Source of the DNA: Bradyrhizobium sp. CCBAU 53421
GTDB taxonomy: Bacteria; Pseudomonadota; Alphaproteobacteria; Rhizobiales; Xanthobacteraceae
Direction of reading: 5' to 3'
Assembly (NCBI RefSeq): GCF_015291625.1
Contig: NZ_CP030047.1
Span: forward strand, 248,001 to 312,000
Length of the DNA stretch: 64,000 nucleotides
The stretch's first letter is position 1. Each line of letters starts with the position of its first letter. This document shows positions 18,669 to 26,314 of the stretch, one piece after another. The position numbers were made by a program, and so were the translations under genes. The notes under the pieces were generated by a model. The model did no database searches. It was not told the origin of the DNA and was given only the letters and a program-made list of their open reading frames with translations.

Positions 18669-18692
18669 ATCGCCAAGTGAATCGCCGAGTGA
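18657..18692. repeat. Three tandem copies of a 12-bp unit that carries the stop codon
   Basis: ATCGCCAAGTGA occurs at 18657-18668 and 18669-18680, and with one change at 18681-18692. Each unit ends with TGA in the frame of the PepSY gene, so the gene has three stop codons in series. It looks like slipped-strand duplication at the gene end. Confidence 0.93.
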
Positions 18693-18702
18693 AGCGGGCG
18701 CG

Positions 18703-19260
18703 ATGACGGAGGCGGCGCCGGGTGCCCGTGGCGCGACCAGCGTGCAGGTCTGGGACCTGCCGCTGCGGCTCTGGCACTGGACGCTCGCCATCCTCGTTCT
18801 GGTCGCCTGGGTGACGCCCAACGTCTATGACCGGCTGCACCGGCTGACAGGTTATTCGGTGATCGCCCTGTTGGCGTTCCGGTTGATCTGGGGCTTTGCC
18901 GGCACGCGCTATGCGCGTTTCGGCAAGCTCGGCATCCGGCTGCGCGCCGCGCCGCGCTACATCTGGAATCTCCGCCGCGGCATCACCGGTCGCTATATCG
19001 GGCTCAATCCCGCGGGCACCGTGATGCTGGTGGCGCTGCTGCTCACGCTCGCGGTCTCCACGATCACGGGCGCAATGGAGGTCACCGTCGCCTTCTTCGG
19101 CGTCTGGTGGGTCGAGGACACCCATGCCTATGCCTCGGATGCGGTCATCATCCTGGCCGGCCTGCACGTGCTCGGCGTCATCGTTGTGGGATTGCTGCAG
19201 CGTCAGAACCTGGTGCGCGCGATGTTCACCGGACGGAAGTCCATTCACCGGCGGCATTGA
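18703..19260 (+). CDS. Cytochrome b561 (b-type, four-helix)
   Basis: A 185-residue membrane cytochrome of the bacterial b561 family. VWDLPLRLWHWTLAILVL and DRLHRLTGYSVIALLAFRLIWG carry the first two histidines (25 and 46); VEDTHAYASDAVIILAGLHVLGVIVVGL carries the other two (141 and 155). Four helices and these pairs fit two hemes b. Such proteins move electrons between quinol and periplasmic partners. It lies just downstream of the PepSY-like gene and 208 bases before the porin gene, which appears to start its own unit. Confidence 0.9.
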   Translation: MTEAAPGARGATSVQVWDLPLRLWHWTLAILVLVAWVTPNVYDRLHRLTGYSVIALLAFRLIWGFAGTRYARFGKLGIRLRAAPRYIWNLRRGITGRYIGLNPAGTVMLVALLLTLAVSTITGAMEVTVAFFGVWWVEDTHAYASDAVIILAGLHVLGVIVVGLLQRQNLVRAMFTGRKSIHRRH

Positions 19261-19327
19261 GCGACGTCGAATCCGTGAGCCCGAGGCCCGCGAACAACTC
19301 CTGTGAAGTCAAAAACCCCAGTTTGTT

Positions 19328-19395
19328 TTTATTCTAATTCTAAAATGGAGTGATTCTAACGGCGAATCACTTCGGGAGGCTTCCGAAACGTTTCG
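19328..19395 (+). promoter_or_regulatory. Regulatory region of the porin/flavin operon, with a possible Irr (ICE) half-site
   Basis: Three motifs lie before the porin gene. TTTATTCTAATTCTAAA (19328-19344) matches the right half of the rhizobial Irr box TTTAGAA-N3-TTCTAAA perfectly, but only four of seven positions on the left. An 8-bp inverted repeat, AGTGATTC-N7-GAATCACT, lies at 19349-19371. CGAAACGTTTCG, a perfect 12-bp palindrome, lies at 19384-19395. Iron control is a guess from one half-site; the two palindromes are plain in the sequence. Confidence 0.5.
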
Positions 19396-19468
19396 AAAGA
19401 ATGCTGTGCAGTGCTAGGTGCGCCCTTATGTCGCGGATCTTCTATTTCCGCCGATCCAGGGGGAGCAA

Positions 19469-21115
19469 ATGTCATCGCATCACCGCACGGGCTTCGGTGC
19501 ATCGAAATTCGAGCTCGGCTTCAGATCGAGGCGCGCGGCGCTGCTCGCCGCGACCGCGCTGTCGGTCTTCACCAGCGCCAGCGCCTTCGCTGCAGACGAT
19601 AGCGCGAATGAGGCATTGCTGAAGAAGCTCGACAAGATGGAGCGGCGCATCGAAGCCCTCGAAGCCGAGTTGAAGGAAAAGGACAGTCATCCTCAGGCCG
19701 GCGTCGATGCAAAACCCTCTTCGCGGTCGACCTCGACCCGCAGCGTCACCGCGACGGCGTCACCCGCCGATGCGAAGGAGCCGGCGGACGCAAAGCAGGA
19801 AACGAAGGGGAGCAAGGGCAAGCTCGCAGCCCAATCCGCGGAGGCGCCCGCCAAGCCGATGCTGAATCTGCCGCCGCTGCCAGCGGCGGGAGACAAGCCC
19901 ATTCTCGGATTAGTCGATTCACCCGTGCCCGGCCTCAGCATCGGAGCCTATGGCGAAATCAAGTTCGGCAGCGCGCAAAATCCGGCTGCCAATGGCCAAT
20001 GGCAAAAGGGCTTCGATGCCCAGCGCTTCGTCCTGTTGCCGACCTATGCAATCACGCCAAACATCATCTTCAATGCCGAGATCGAGTTCGAGCACGCAGG
20101 CTCCGGATTCGACAACGACGATAAGCTGCACGGTACCGCCGAAATCGAACAGGTCTGGATCGATTTCAAGATCATCGATCAGTTCAACTGGCGCGCGCCG
20201 GGTATCGACCTTGTCCCGTTCGGCTACATCAACCAGCATCACGAGCCGACGCAGTTCTACAGCGTGAACCGGCCCGAGCTGTATCTCGGCCTCATTCCGT
20301 CAACATGGAAGGTTCCGTCAAGCAGCGTCTACGGGACGATCACCGAAGACATCAAGTACCAGGTGATGGTTGCGACCAGTAACGAAGACTTCGGCGATTC
20401 CTTCGACAATCGCACCGCGGCCAAGACCGTGCCGCTTCCGGGTACGGCGTACGCGGCGGGCATCGATGGCCTGAACGGGCTCGCCTTCTCGCGGCCCCCG
20501 CTCGGCGACTTCCAGCAGCTCAACAATGCGGTCGCGGTGGCAGGACGGCTGGACTTCACTCCGACATTCCTGCCGGGCTTCGCCGGCAGCGTCAGCACCT
20601 ATTTCTCGCCGAATACGACGCCGCGCGGGGCGCACGACGATCTCGGCAATTTCCTCGGTCACTCGAGCCTGACGATGTTCGACGCCGAGTTCCGCTATCG
20701 CGTGCCTCAGACCGGCGTCGAGCTTCGCGGCGAGTATGTCCGCGCGGATTTCGGCCATCCGGAGAATCTGCGCGCGAACAACGATTCGGATCCCACCAAC
20801 AACGTCGGCAAGTCGATGTATGGCTATTCCGGCGAGATCGCCTATCACGTGCAACTCGGTACCGTCCTGAACAGCGAGTGGGAGGCGGTACCGTTCTATC
20901 GTTACACCTACCAGAACCTGCAGACCGGTGGCTTTGCCGGCACGGACGCCAACACGCCGACCGGCGCGGGCCAGCGACAATATCATACGGCCGGCTTCGC
21001 GCTGTTCCCGTCGCCGAAGGTCGCGCTGAAGGCGACCTACCAGCACGTCATCGACAAGAGCATCACCGGCGCGATGTCGGATTCGTTCCTCGGTGGCGTC
21101 GGCTTTTTCTTCTGA
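19469..21115 (+). CDS. OprO/OprP-type outer-membrane porin
   Basis: A 548-residue outer-membrane protein. A signal (SRRAALLAATALSVFTSASAFAAD) comes first, then a short coiled coil (LLKKLDKMERRIEALEAELKEKD), which in this family trimerises at the periplasmic side. An Ala/Lys-rich linker to about residue 135 and a barrel with alternating strands follow, and the protein ends in SFLGGVGFFF, with the aromatic last residue needed for outer-membrane assembly. The ATG at 19469 has GGGGGAG before it. It leads into FMN-binding, ApbE and small cytochrome genes 64 bases downstream, so its cargo may be linked to that redox system rather than phosphate. Confidence 0.85.
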   Translation: MSSHHRTGFGASKFELGFRSRRAALLAATALSVFTSASAFAADDSANEALLKKLDKMERRIEALEAELKEKDSHPQAGVDAKPSSRSTSTRSVTATASPADAKEPADAKQETKGSKGKLAAQSAEAPAKPMLNLPPLPAAGDKPILGLVDSPVPGLSIGAYGEIKFGSAQNPAANGQWQKGFDAQRFVLLPTYAITPNIIFNAEIEFEHAGSGFDNDDKLHGTAEIEQVWIDFKIIDQFNWRAPGIDLVPFGYINQHHEPTQFYSVNRPELYLGLIPSTWKVPSSSVYGTITEDIKYQVMVATSNEDFGDSFDNRTAAKTVPLPGTAYAAGIDGLNGLAFSRPPLGDFQQLNNAVAVAGRLDFTPTFLPGFAGSVSTYFSPNTTPRGAHDDLGNFLGHSSLTMFDAEFRYRVPQTGVELRGEYVRADFGHPENLRANNDSDPTNNVGKSMYGYSGEIAYHVQLGTVLNSEWEAVPFYRYTYQNLQTGGFAGTDANTPTGAGQRQYHTAGFALFPSPKVALKATYQHVIDKSITGAMSDSFLGGVGFFF

Positions 21116-21179
21116 GACCGACGTGGCGCGCAAGACATGGGCGCCGTGGCATGACGAAACCATGGGAGCGAAGTGAAAG

Positions 21180-21650
21180 ATGAGTTGGGTTCGATATACG
21201 CTGCCGGCCGCGGCGATCGTGTCGGCAGCTTCGCCGGCCTATGCGGTTCAATATCTTTCGATCGAGGAGGCGCAAAAGCAGGCGTTTCCATCGGCGACGC
21301 ATTTCACCGAGGTCCAGGCCGGCCGGGTCTGGAAGGCTGAGGCCGGCGGCAAGGTCGCGGGCTTTCTCGTCTTCGATCGGGTGATCGGCAAACACCTGTT
21401 CATTGACTATGCGGTGGCGCTGACGCCGGGCGGCGCGGTGCACAGGGTCGAGATCTTGCAGTACCGGGAATCCTACGGCGGTGAGATCACGAGTCCGAGC
21501 TGGCTTGCGCAATTTGTCGGCAAGACCAGCGGCAGTGCGCTCAAGATCAACGGCGACATCAGAAACATCTCGGGCGCGACGCTGTCGTCGACGCATGTCA
21601 CCGAGGGCGTGAAGAGGATCCTGGCCGCCTATGCCAATCGCCTCCGATAG
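21180..21650 (+). CDS. Exported FMN-binding protein (flavinylation substrate)
   Basis: A 156-residue protein with a signal peptide (YTLPAAAIVSAASPAYAV). The mature part is an FMN-binding domain like that of RnfG and NqrC, and ISGATLSSTHV near the C-terminus contains the S/T-G-A-T motif; Thr134 would carry FMN through a phosphoester bond. ApbE, encoded directly downstream with a 20-base overlap, is the enzyme that makes this bond. The protein should act outside the cytoplasm as a one- or two-electron carrier between a membrane cytochrome and an unknown acceptor. Confidence 0.88.
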   Translation: MSWVRYTLPAAAIVSAASPAYAVQYLSIEEAQKQAFPSATHFTEVQAGRVWKAEAGGKVAGFLVFDRVIGKHLFIDYAVALTPGGAVHRVEILQYRESYGGEITSPSWLAQFVGKTSGSALKINGDIRNISGATLSSTHVTEGVKRILAAYANRLR

Positions 21651-22539
21651 CACTCGCCGTGCGCGGCCATTGCTCGGTACCTTCGTGGAGATCGAGGTCG
21701 CAGCCGCCGGCCCCGAAGCGGATGCTGCCGTTGACGCCGCATTCGGTGCGGTCGCGCAGGTTCATCGGCTGATGAGCTTTCATGAGCGCGACAGCGATGT
21801 CAGCTGCCTCAATCGAGAGGCCGGCGTTCGGCCGACGCAGGTTCATGCCTGGACATTCGAGGTGCTGGAGGCGGCGGTCGAGATGCACCGGCGCTCCGGC
21901 GGGGTCTTCGACGTGACCGTTGCACCGGCGTTGCAAGCTGCCGGCCTGCTGCCCGGACCGGACAGCGGTCGGGCCGTCGCGCCGTGGCCGCGCGTCGGCG
22001 ATGCGATCGAGTTGTTGCCAGAACGCACCGTGCGCTTTCGAGCCGCTGACATCACAATCGATCTCGGAGGAATCGCCAAGGGCTTTGCGGTTGACCGCGC
22101 CATCGAGGCGTTGCGCGGTTTCAACGTTCCGGCGGGGCTGGTGAATGCCGGCGGCGATCTTCGGGTGTTCGGAGCCGGGCCGTACACGGTCGATCTGCGC
22201 GATCCGCGCGAGCCGCTGCGCGTCTTCGCGCGTGTCGAGATGGCTGGAGACGCGCTGGCGTCGACGGCGCGCCGGTTTGATCTGGTTGAGGGTCCTTGTT
22301 TGGGCGCTTCTGCGATCATCAATCCCGCAACCGGGGAGCCGGCCGCTGCGATTATCGGCGCCACGATACACGCGCCCTCATGCGTGACTGCCGATGCTCT
22401 GACCAAAGTCGCGATGATCTCGGGGACGGATGCCGGCGACCTGCTCGAGCATTACGGAGCAAGCGCCCTGCTGATCGGGGTTGACGGGGACATTCTGATC
22501 ACCTCCGGCTGGTCACAGGCGGTGCACCTTGCGGCTTAA
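21631..22539 (+). CDS. apbE: FAD:protein FMN transferase ApbE
   Basis: A 302-residue flavin transferase that moves FMN from FAD to a Ser/Thr of the partner protein. RRARPLLGTFVEIEV starts the fold; DLGGIAKGFAVDRAI, VNAGGDLRVFG and the metal-binding CVTADALTKVAMISG are all present. It overlaps the FMN-binding gene by 20 bases and the next gene by 11, so the three are translated together. No signal peptide or lipobox is visible at this start, although most ApbE enzymes work in the periplasm. Either an upstream non-ATG start is used or this one works before export. Confidence 0.93.
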   Translation: MPIASDSTRRARPLLGTFVEIEVAAAGPEADAAVDAAFGAVAQVHRLMSFHERDSDVSCLNREAGVRPTQVHAWTFEVLEAAVEMHRRSGGVFDVTVAPALQAAGLLPGPDSGRAVAPWPRVGDAIELLPERTVRFRAADITIDLGGIAKGFAVDRAIEALRGFNVPAGLVNAGGDLRVFGAGPYTVDLRDPREPLRVFARVEMAGDALASTARRFDLVEGPCLGASAIINPATGEPAAAIIGATIHAPSCVTADALTKVAMISGTDAGDLLEHYGASALLIGVDGDILITSGWSQAVHLAA

Positions 22540-22948
22540 ACGTTCATTTCGTTACGCGATGTACGCCGCGTTTGCGGCGTTGTTGCTGACCGGCGTCGGC
22601 TGGTTGGTGGCGGATTGGCAAAAGAACATCGACGGCGCCGAGATATGGCAGCAGGTCGCCGCCAACCTGCTGATGGTTCATGGCGGTGTCGCCATGCTGG
22701 CGCTGCTGTTGCTTGGAGCGCTCGTTCCCGTGCATCTGCTACGCGCGTGGCGGAGCCGGAAGAATCGCATTTCGGGATCGATCATGGCGACGTTCAATGC
22801 CGCGCTGATCGTGACGGCCTTCGGGCTCTACTACCTCGGCTCCGAGGTAGTCAGGCCCTGGATGAGCTGGATCCATCTCAGCGCAGGACTTGTCCTGTCG
22901 CTGATGTTTCCGCTTCACATCTGGCTGGGCCGGCGCGAGCCGCGGTGA
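22529..22948 (+). CDS. Small four-helix membrane protein with bis-histidine pairs (candidate diheme b-type cytochrome)
   Basis: A 139-residue protein with four hydrophobic helices. Histidines 51 and 69 lie in the second helix (VHGGVAMLALLLLGALVPVH) and 116 and 130 in the fourth (IHLSAGLVLSLMFPLH). Spacings of 18 and 14 residues are what two stacked hemes b in a four-helix bundle need. I do not recognise a named family with certainty; DUF4405-like cytochromes are the nearest thought. It starts at TTG inside the apbE end (11-base overlap), or at ATG 22559. It would be the inner-membrane electron donor to the FMN protein. Confidence 0.72.
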   Translation: MRLKRSFRYAMYAAFAALLLTGVGWLVADWQKNIDGAEIWQQVAANLLMVHGGVAMLALLLLGALVPVHLLRAWRSRKNRISGSIMATFNAALIVTAFGLYYLGSEVVRPWMSWIHLSAGLVLSLMFPLHIWLGRREPR

Positions 22949-22954
22949 AGGGCC

Positions 22955-23629
22955 CTACTGCACCGGCGGGTCGCCGGAGGTGCGCTTCTTGGCGAGGTCC
23001 ATCTCGGTGACGGCGATCAGGATCTCGGCGCGGGTCTTCAGGTCGGGCGCCTCGAGCATCGCCTGCTTCTCGGCCGGTCCATAGGGCGACATCATCGCCA
23101 GCGCATTGACCAGCGCCTCGTTCGGCGCGGATTCGATGCCCTCCCAGTCGACCTTCAGATTGTTGGCTTCCAGGAAATCGGCGAGCACTTCCAGCAGCGC
23201 CTTGCGGTCGACGGCATCCTCGCCCTTGCGCGCGGTGAAGTCGCCGGTGAAGGAGAAGAAGTCGACCTTGCACTGCCGGTACGGCGTCTGCACGTTCAGC
23301 TCCTCGACCACCTTGAAGCGCGCGACGCCGGTCAGTTCGAGGATGTAGCGGCCGTCACCGGATTCGGCGAGCTGGGTGATGCGGCCGACGCAGCCGATGC
23401 GGAACAGCGCCGGCTTCGCCTCGTTCTGTGAATGCGCCACGTCAGGCTGGATCATGCCGATCAGGCGGTGACCGTCGCGCAGCGCGTCGTCGATCATCGC
23501 GAGGTAACGCGGCTCGAAGATGTTGAGCGGCATCTGGCCGCGGGGCAGCAGCAGCGCGCCCGGCAGCGGGAACACCGGGATCACCTCGGGGAGCTCGCCG
23601 GGCCCGCGATATTCGGCATTGATCGGCAT
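22955..23629 (-). CDS. LON substrate-binding domain protein
   Basis: A 224-residue protein made only of the LON N-terminal domain. EVIPVFPLPGALLLPRGQMPLNIFEPRYLAMIDDAL is the opening PUA-like part and IGCVGRITQLAESGDGRYILELTGVARFKV the middle, followed by a helical bundle. It lacks the ATPase and protease parts of Lon, so it may be an adaptor or cofactor-binding protein. It lies 30 bases downstream of the thioredoxin gene on the same strand and is probably in one operon with it. Confidence 0.9.
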   Translation of the reverse strand: MPINAEYRGPGELPEVIPVFPLPGALLLPRGQMPLNIFEPRYLAMIDDALRDGHRLIGMIQPDVAHSQNEAKPALFRIGCVGRITQLAESGDGRYILELTGVARFKVVEELNVQTPYRQCKVDFFSFTGDFTARKGEDAVDRKALLEVLADFLEANNLKVDWEGIESAPNEALVNALAMMSPYGPAEKQAMLEAPDLKTRAEILIAVTEMDLAKKRTSGDPPVQ

Positions 23630-23659
23630 CTGCGGCCCCGCTGCTGTGACGGGCGTGCG

Positions 23660-24580
23660 TTACGAGAACAGGATCGTCGACAACCGCTTGCGCCCCTCGA
23701 CGGTTGCCTCATCGGTGCCGCCCCACGCCTCGAAGAACTGCACCAGCTGCTTGCGCGCGCCGTCGTCGTTCCACTTGCGGTCACGCTTGACGATCGCGAG
23801 CAGCTGCTCGGTCGCCTCTGCGCGCTTGTTCATCGCATTGAGCGCGGTCGCGAGATCGAACCGGGCCTGATGATCGAGCGGGTTTGCGGCAACTTTCTGT
23901 TCCAGCTCCGCGATCGGGCCGACCGACTGCGCCTGCTCGGCGAGATCAATCGCCGCTTGCACCGCCTTTACCGCGGCGTCATTGCGCTTCGATTCCGGCA
24001 CCATCGCGAGCGTCTGCTTGGCCTGCTCGACCGCGCCGGTCGTCATGTAGCATTTGGCAAGGCCGGCCAGCGCCGCGATGTTGGTGGCGTCATGCGCCAG
24101 CACCTCGGCATAGATCTGCGCCGCCGCTTCGGCATCGCCCTCGGCGAGCACTGCGTCGGCCTCGGCCAGGATCTCCGTGAGATTGGGCTCGCCGGCGGCC
24201 GGCACGCCCTTGGTGATCTTCTCGATGAAGGCGTTGACCTGGCTCTCCGGCACCGCGCCCATGAAGCCGTCGGCGGGCTGGCCGTTGACGAACGCGATCA
24301 CGGCCGGGATCGACTGGATGCCCATCTGGCCGGGAATCTGCGGATGCTCGTCGATATTCATCTTGACCAGCTTGACCCGGCCCTTGGCGTTGCGAACCGC
24401 CTTTTCCAGGATCGGCGTGAGCTGGCGGCACGGACCGCACCACGGCGCCCAGAAGTCGATCATGACCGGCTGGCGGCGCGATTCCTCGATGACGTCCTTG
24501 ACGAAGGTCTGGGTCGTCGTCTCCTTGATCAGATCGGGCGCTGCCTGGGGCGTGGGGTCGCCCTGCTCCATTATCGTCAC
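23660..24580 (-). CDS. CnoX/YbbN-like thioredoxin-TPR protein
   Basis: A 306-residue protein. Residues 20-125 are a thioredoxin domain with an active WCGPC in VMIDFWAPWCGPCRQLTPIL and the cis-proline in IQSIPAVIAF. The rest is TPR-type helices (AEADAVLAEGDAEAAAQIYAEVLAHD and onward). This layout is that of the CnoX co-chaperedoxin, which holds stressed proteins and hands them to chaperones. I chose the GTG at 24580 because GAGGA lies five bases upstream; the ATG nine bases on is the alternative. Confidence 0.9.
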   Translation of the reverse strand: MTIMEQGDPTPQAAPDLIKETTTQTFVKDVIEESRRQPVMIDFWAPWCGPCRQLTPILEKAVRNAKGRVKLVKMNIDEHPQIPGQMGIQSIPAVIAFVNGQPADGFMGAVPESQVNAFIEKITKGVPAAGEPNLTEILAEADAVLAEGDAEAAAQIYAEVLAHDATNIAALAGLAKCYMTTGAVEQAKQTLAMVPESKRNDAAVKAVQAAIDLAEQAQSVGPIAELEQKVAANPLDHQARFDLATALNAMNKRAEATEQLLAIVKRDRKWNDDGARKQLVQFFEAWGGTDEATVEGRKRLSTILFS

Positions 24581-24787
24581 GTTGTCCTCGCCTGCTTCTG
24601 AGGTCGGAAATCCGGGGCGTTCTAGCACGCTCCGCACGGCTCGTTCAGCCGTTCTGTCAGCCTAAATGGCGGTCACCCAAGCAAAGTTCAATCGTTTCCT
24701 GCCCGGCCTGTTCCATCGGAGATCGGGTGGGTTCGCGCCCCCGAACCGCCGATGATGGCACACCTTCATCGCAGCAGGGGATCGCCC

Positions 24788-25243
24788 ATGGCAAAGGCCT
24801 ATTACAGCACCGTGTTCGAGCAGCCGGCCGGTGAGGTCTGGAAAATCATCCGTGATTTCAACAATTACCCGGTCTGGGTCCATGGCGCGGGCGCCAGCGA
24901 GATCGAGGACGGCAAGTCCGGCGACACCATCGGGGCCGTACGCAATGTCCTGTACCGGGAACGGCGGATCCGGCAGCGGCTGCTCGCACAATCCGACATC
25001 GAGCGTTTCCAGACCTACGAATTTGCCGGTCCCCCGACCCTGCCGATGACGGATTTCAGCGCCACCCTGCGGGTGACCCCGGTGATCGACGGTGACCGGG
25101 CCTTTATTGAGTGGTGGGCGGTGTTCGATTGCGACGCGGACCGCCGCGTCGAACTGGCGCGGACGCTGACCGGCTGGTTCGAGACCTGGCTCGAATCGCT
25201 CCGGGATGAGATGGCTCTGAGGCTGGTTCCGGCCGAAACATAA
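24788..25243 (+). CDS. SRPBCC family protein
   Basis: A 151-residue Bet v1-fold protein of the polyketide-cyclase-like group: KAYYSTVFEQPAGEVWKIIRDFNNYPVWV, DTIGAVRNVLYRERRIRQRLL, and AFIEWWAVFDCD before a long last helix. It would bind a hydrophobic ligand; no substrate can be named. The ATG at 24788 has AGGGG before it. It lies alone upstream of tRNA-Gly. Confidence 0.85.
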   Translation: MAKAYYSTVFEQPAGEVWKIIRDFNNYPVWVHGAGASEIEDGKSGDTIGAVRNVLYRERRIRQRLLAQSDIERFQTYEFAGPPTLPMTDFSATLRVTPVIDGDRAFIEWWAVFDCDADRRVELARTLTGWFETWLESLRDEMALRLVPAET

Positions 25244-25403
25244 AAAGAAATCGTCGCGACGACCGATTTTGGCCGATTCGGGGTCGATTTTTAAGGAAAC
25301 CGTGCGATTTCGTGAAGCTCGGACCGCGCTCTTGTGTTGCATTCACAGACAGCTTTTGGCATAGGTCTGCCGTTGCCGGCGAGCGATCGCCGCCATTTCG
25401 GAT

Positions 25404-25478
<75 letters not shown>

Positions 25479-25514
25479 AAACATCTCGCTGACCGAGCTG
25501 ACAGTCCGATGAAG

Positions 25515-25540
25515 GCCCGCCCGTTGGTGCGGGCTTTTTT
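25515..25540 (+). terminator. Terminator after tRNA-Gly
   Basis: GCCCGC (25515-25520) pairs with GCGGGC (25529-25534) across an 8-base loop and is followed by six T. Confidence 0.92.
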
Positions 25541-25563
25541 GTTGCTCGGATCTCGCGACCGAG

Positions 25564-26022
25564 ATGCCGCGCACCCGGGTCTACACGCGGTCGGGCAACC
25601 GGCAGAATTTCTGCGTCAGGATCTGCGATGGCCGCTTCTTCCCGCTGCCGCGCGTGAGCGACGCGGCGGATGTTGGGACCTGCGAGGCGGTGTGTCCCCC
25701 CGCCGAACTGAAGCTGTATTCCGGCTCCGACATCGACAGCGCCAGAACCGAAACGGGCGAGACCGACAAGGCGCTCGCAAACGCATTCCGATTCCAGTGC
25801 GAGATCGTGCCGCAATGCGCGTGCAGTGCCGGCGCGTCGACCGGATTGTCGCCGATTGCGATCGAGGACGACATGACGCTGCGGACCGGCGACATCATCG
25901 CTGCCGATGACGGCTTCAAGATCGCGGCGATCACCGGCGGGCAGCAGCGCAGCGTGTTGTTCAGGCCGCTGCCGAAAGCGAGGGCGCAAGCGCTCGGTCT
26001 ATCGCGCCTCTCGTCGCGATAG
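25564..26022 (+). CDS. DUF2865 domain protein, probably N-terminally truncated
   Basis: A 152-residue frame that carries the DUF2865 core: NFCVRICDGRFFPLP, then C-x3-CPPAELKLYSGSDID, LANAFRFQC, and CACSAG with a LRTGDII end. Complete family members begin with a signal peptide and a Pro/Arg-rich leader. Here the frame opens only 12 residues before the domain and directly downstream of the tRNA-Gly terminator. It may be a remnant left by a rearrangement at the tRNA gene. I cannot tell whether it is expressed. Confidence 0.65.
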   Translation: MPRTRVYTRSGNRQNFCVRICDGRFFPLPRVSDAADVGTCEAVCPPAELKLYSGSDIDSARTETGETDKALANAFRFQCEIVPQCACSAGASTGLSPIAIEDDMTLRTGDIIAADDGFKIAAITGGQQRSVLFRPLPKARAQALGLSRLSSR

Positions 26023-26101
26023 ACGCGGCGATATGCGTTAGCTTCATTTGAATATTACGCTGCGCTGCAGAATGCCTTGTTTGCAGGCAGCCTGCGCAGG
26101 A

Positions 26102-26149
26102 AAATTACATCTCAAATTACATCTCAAATTTCGTCTCAAATTTCGTCTC
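26102..26149. repeat. Four tandem 12-bp repeats upstream of the sugar dehydrogenase
   Basis: AAATTACATCTC occurs twice (26102-26113, 26114-26125), followed by AAATTTCGTCTC twice (26126-26137, 26138-26149). The AT-rich block differs in base content from the surrounding DNA. It lies about 165 bases upstream of the start at 26315. Confidence 0.93.
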
Positions 26150-26216
26150 AACTTGTTTTGACGCAGCGCACACCACTGCACGCGCTTTTCAGCGTCGTTG
26201 GATGTGCTACCATTTT

Positions 26217-26242
26217 GCGGTCTGACCTACCTCACAGACCGC
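26217..26242 (+). promoter_or_regulatory. 8-bp hairpin upstream of the sugar dehydrogenase gene
   Basis: GCGGTCTG (26217-26224) pairs perfectly with CAGACCGC (26235-26242) across a 10-base loop, 72 bases before the start at 26315. It could be an operator or a leader hairpin. No T-run follows, so it is not a terminator. Confidence 0.6.
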
Positions 26243-26314
26243 CACCATCATCTCTCAGGGCGTTCAAAATCAATAACAGGCAAGCTGCAACGGCTTGCGT
26301 AGGGGAGTGACGCG

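Noticed and set aside
26077..26310. 77-codon frame over the 12-bp repeats
   Set aside because: Its ISSQ/ITSQ repeats are simply the DNA repeat translated; no ribosome site or domain.
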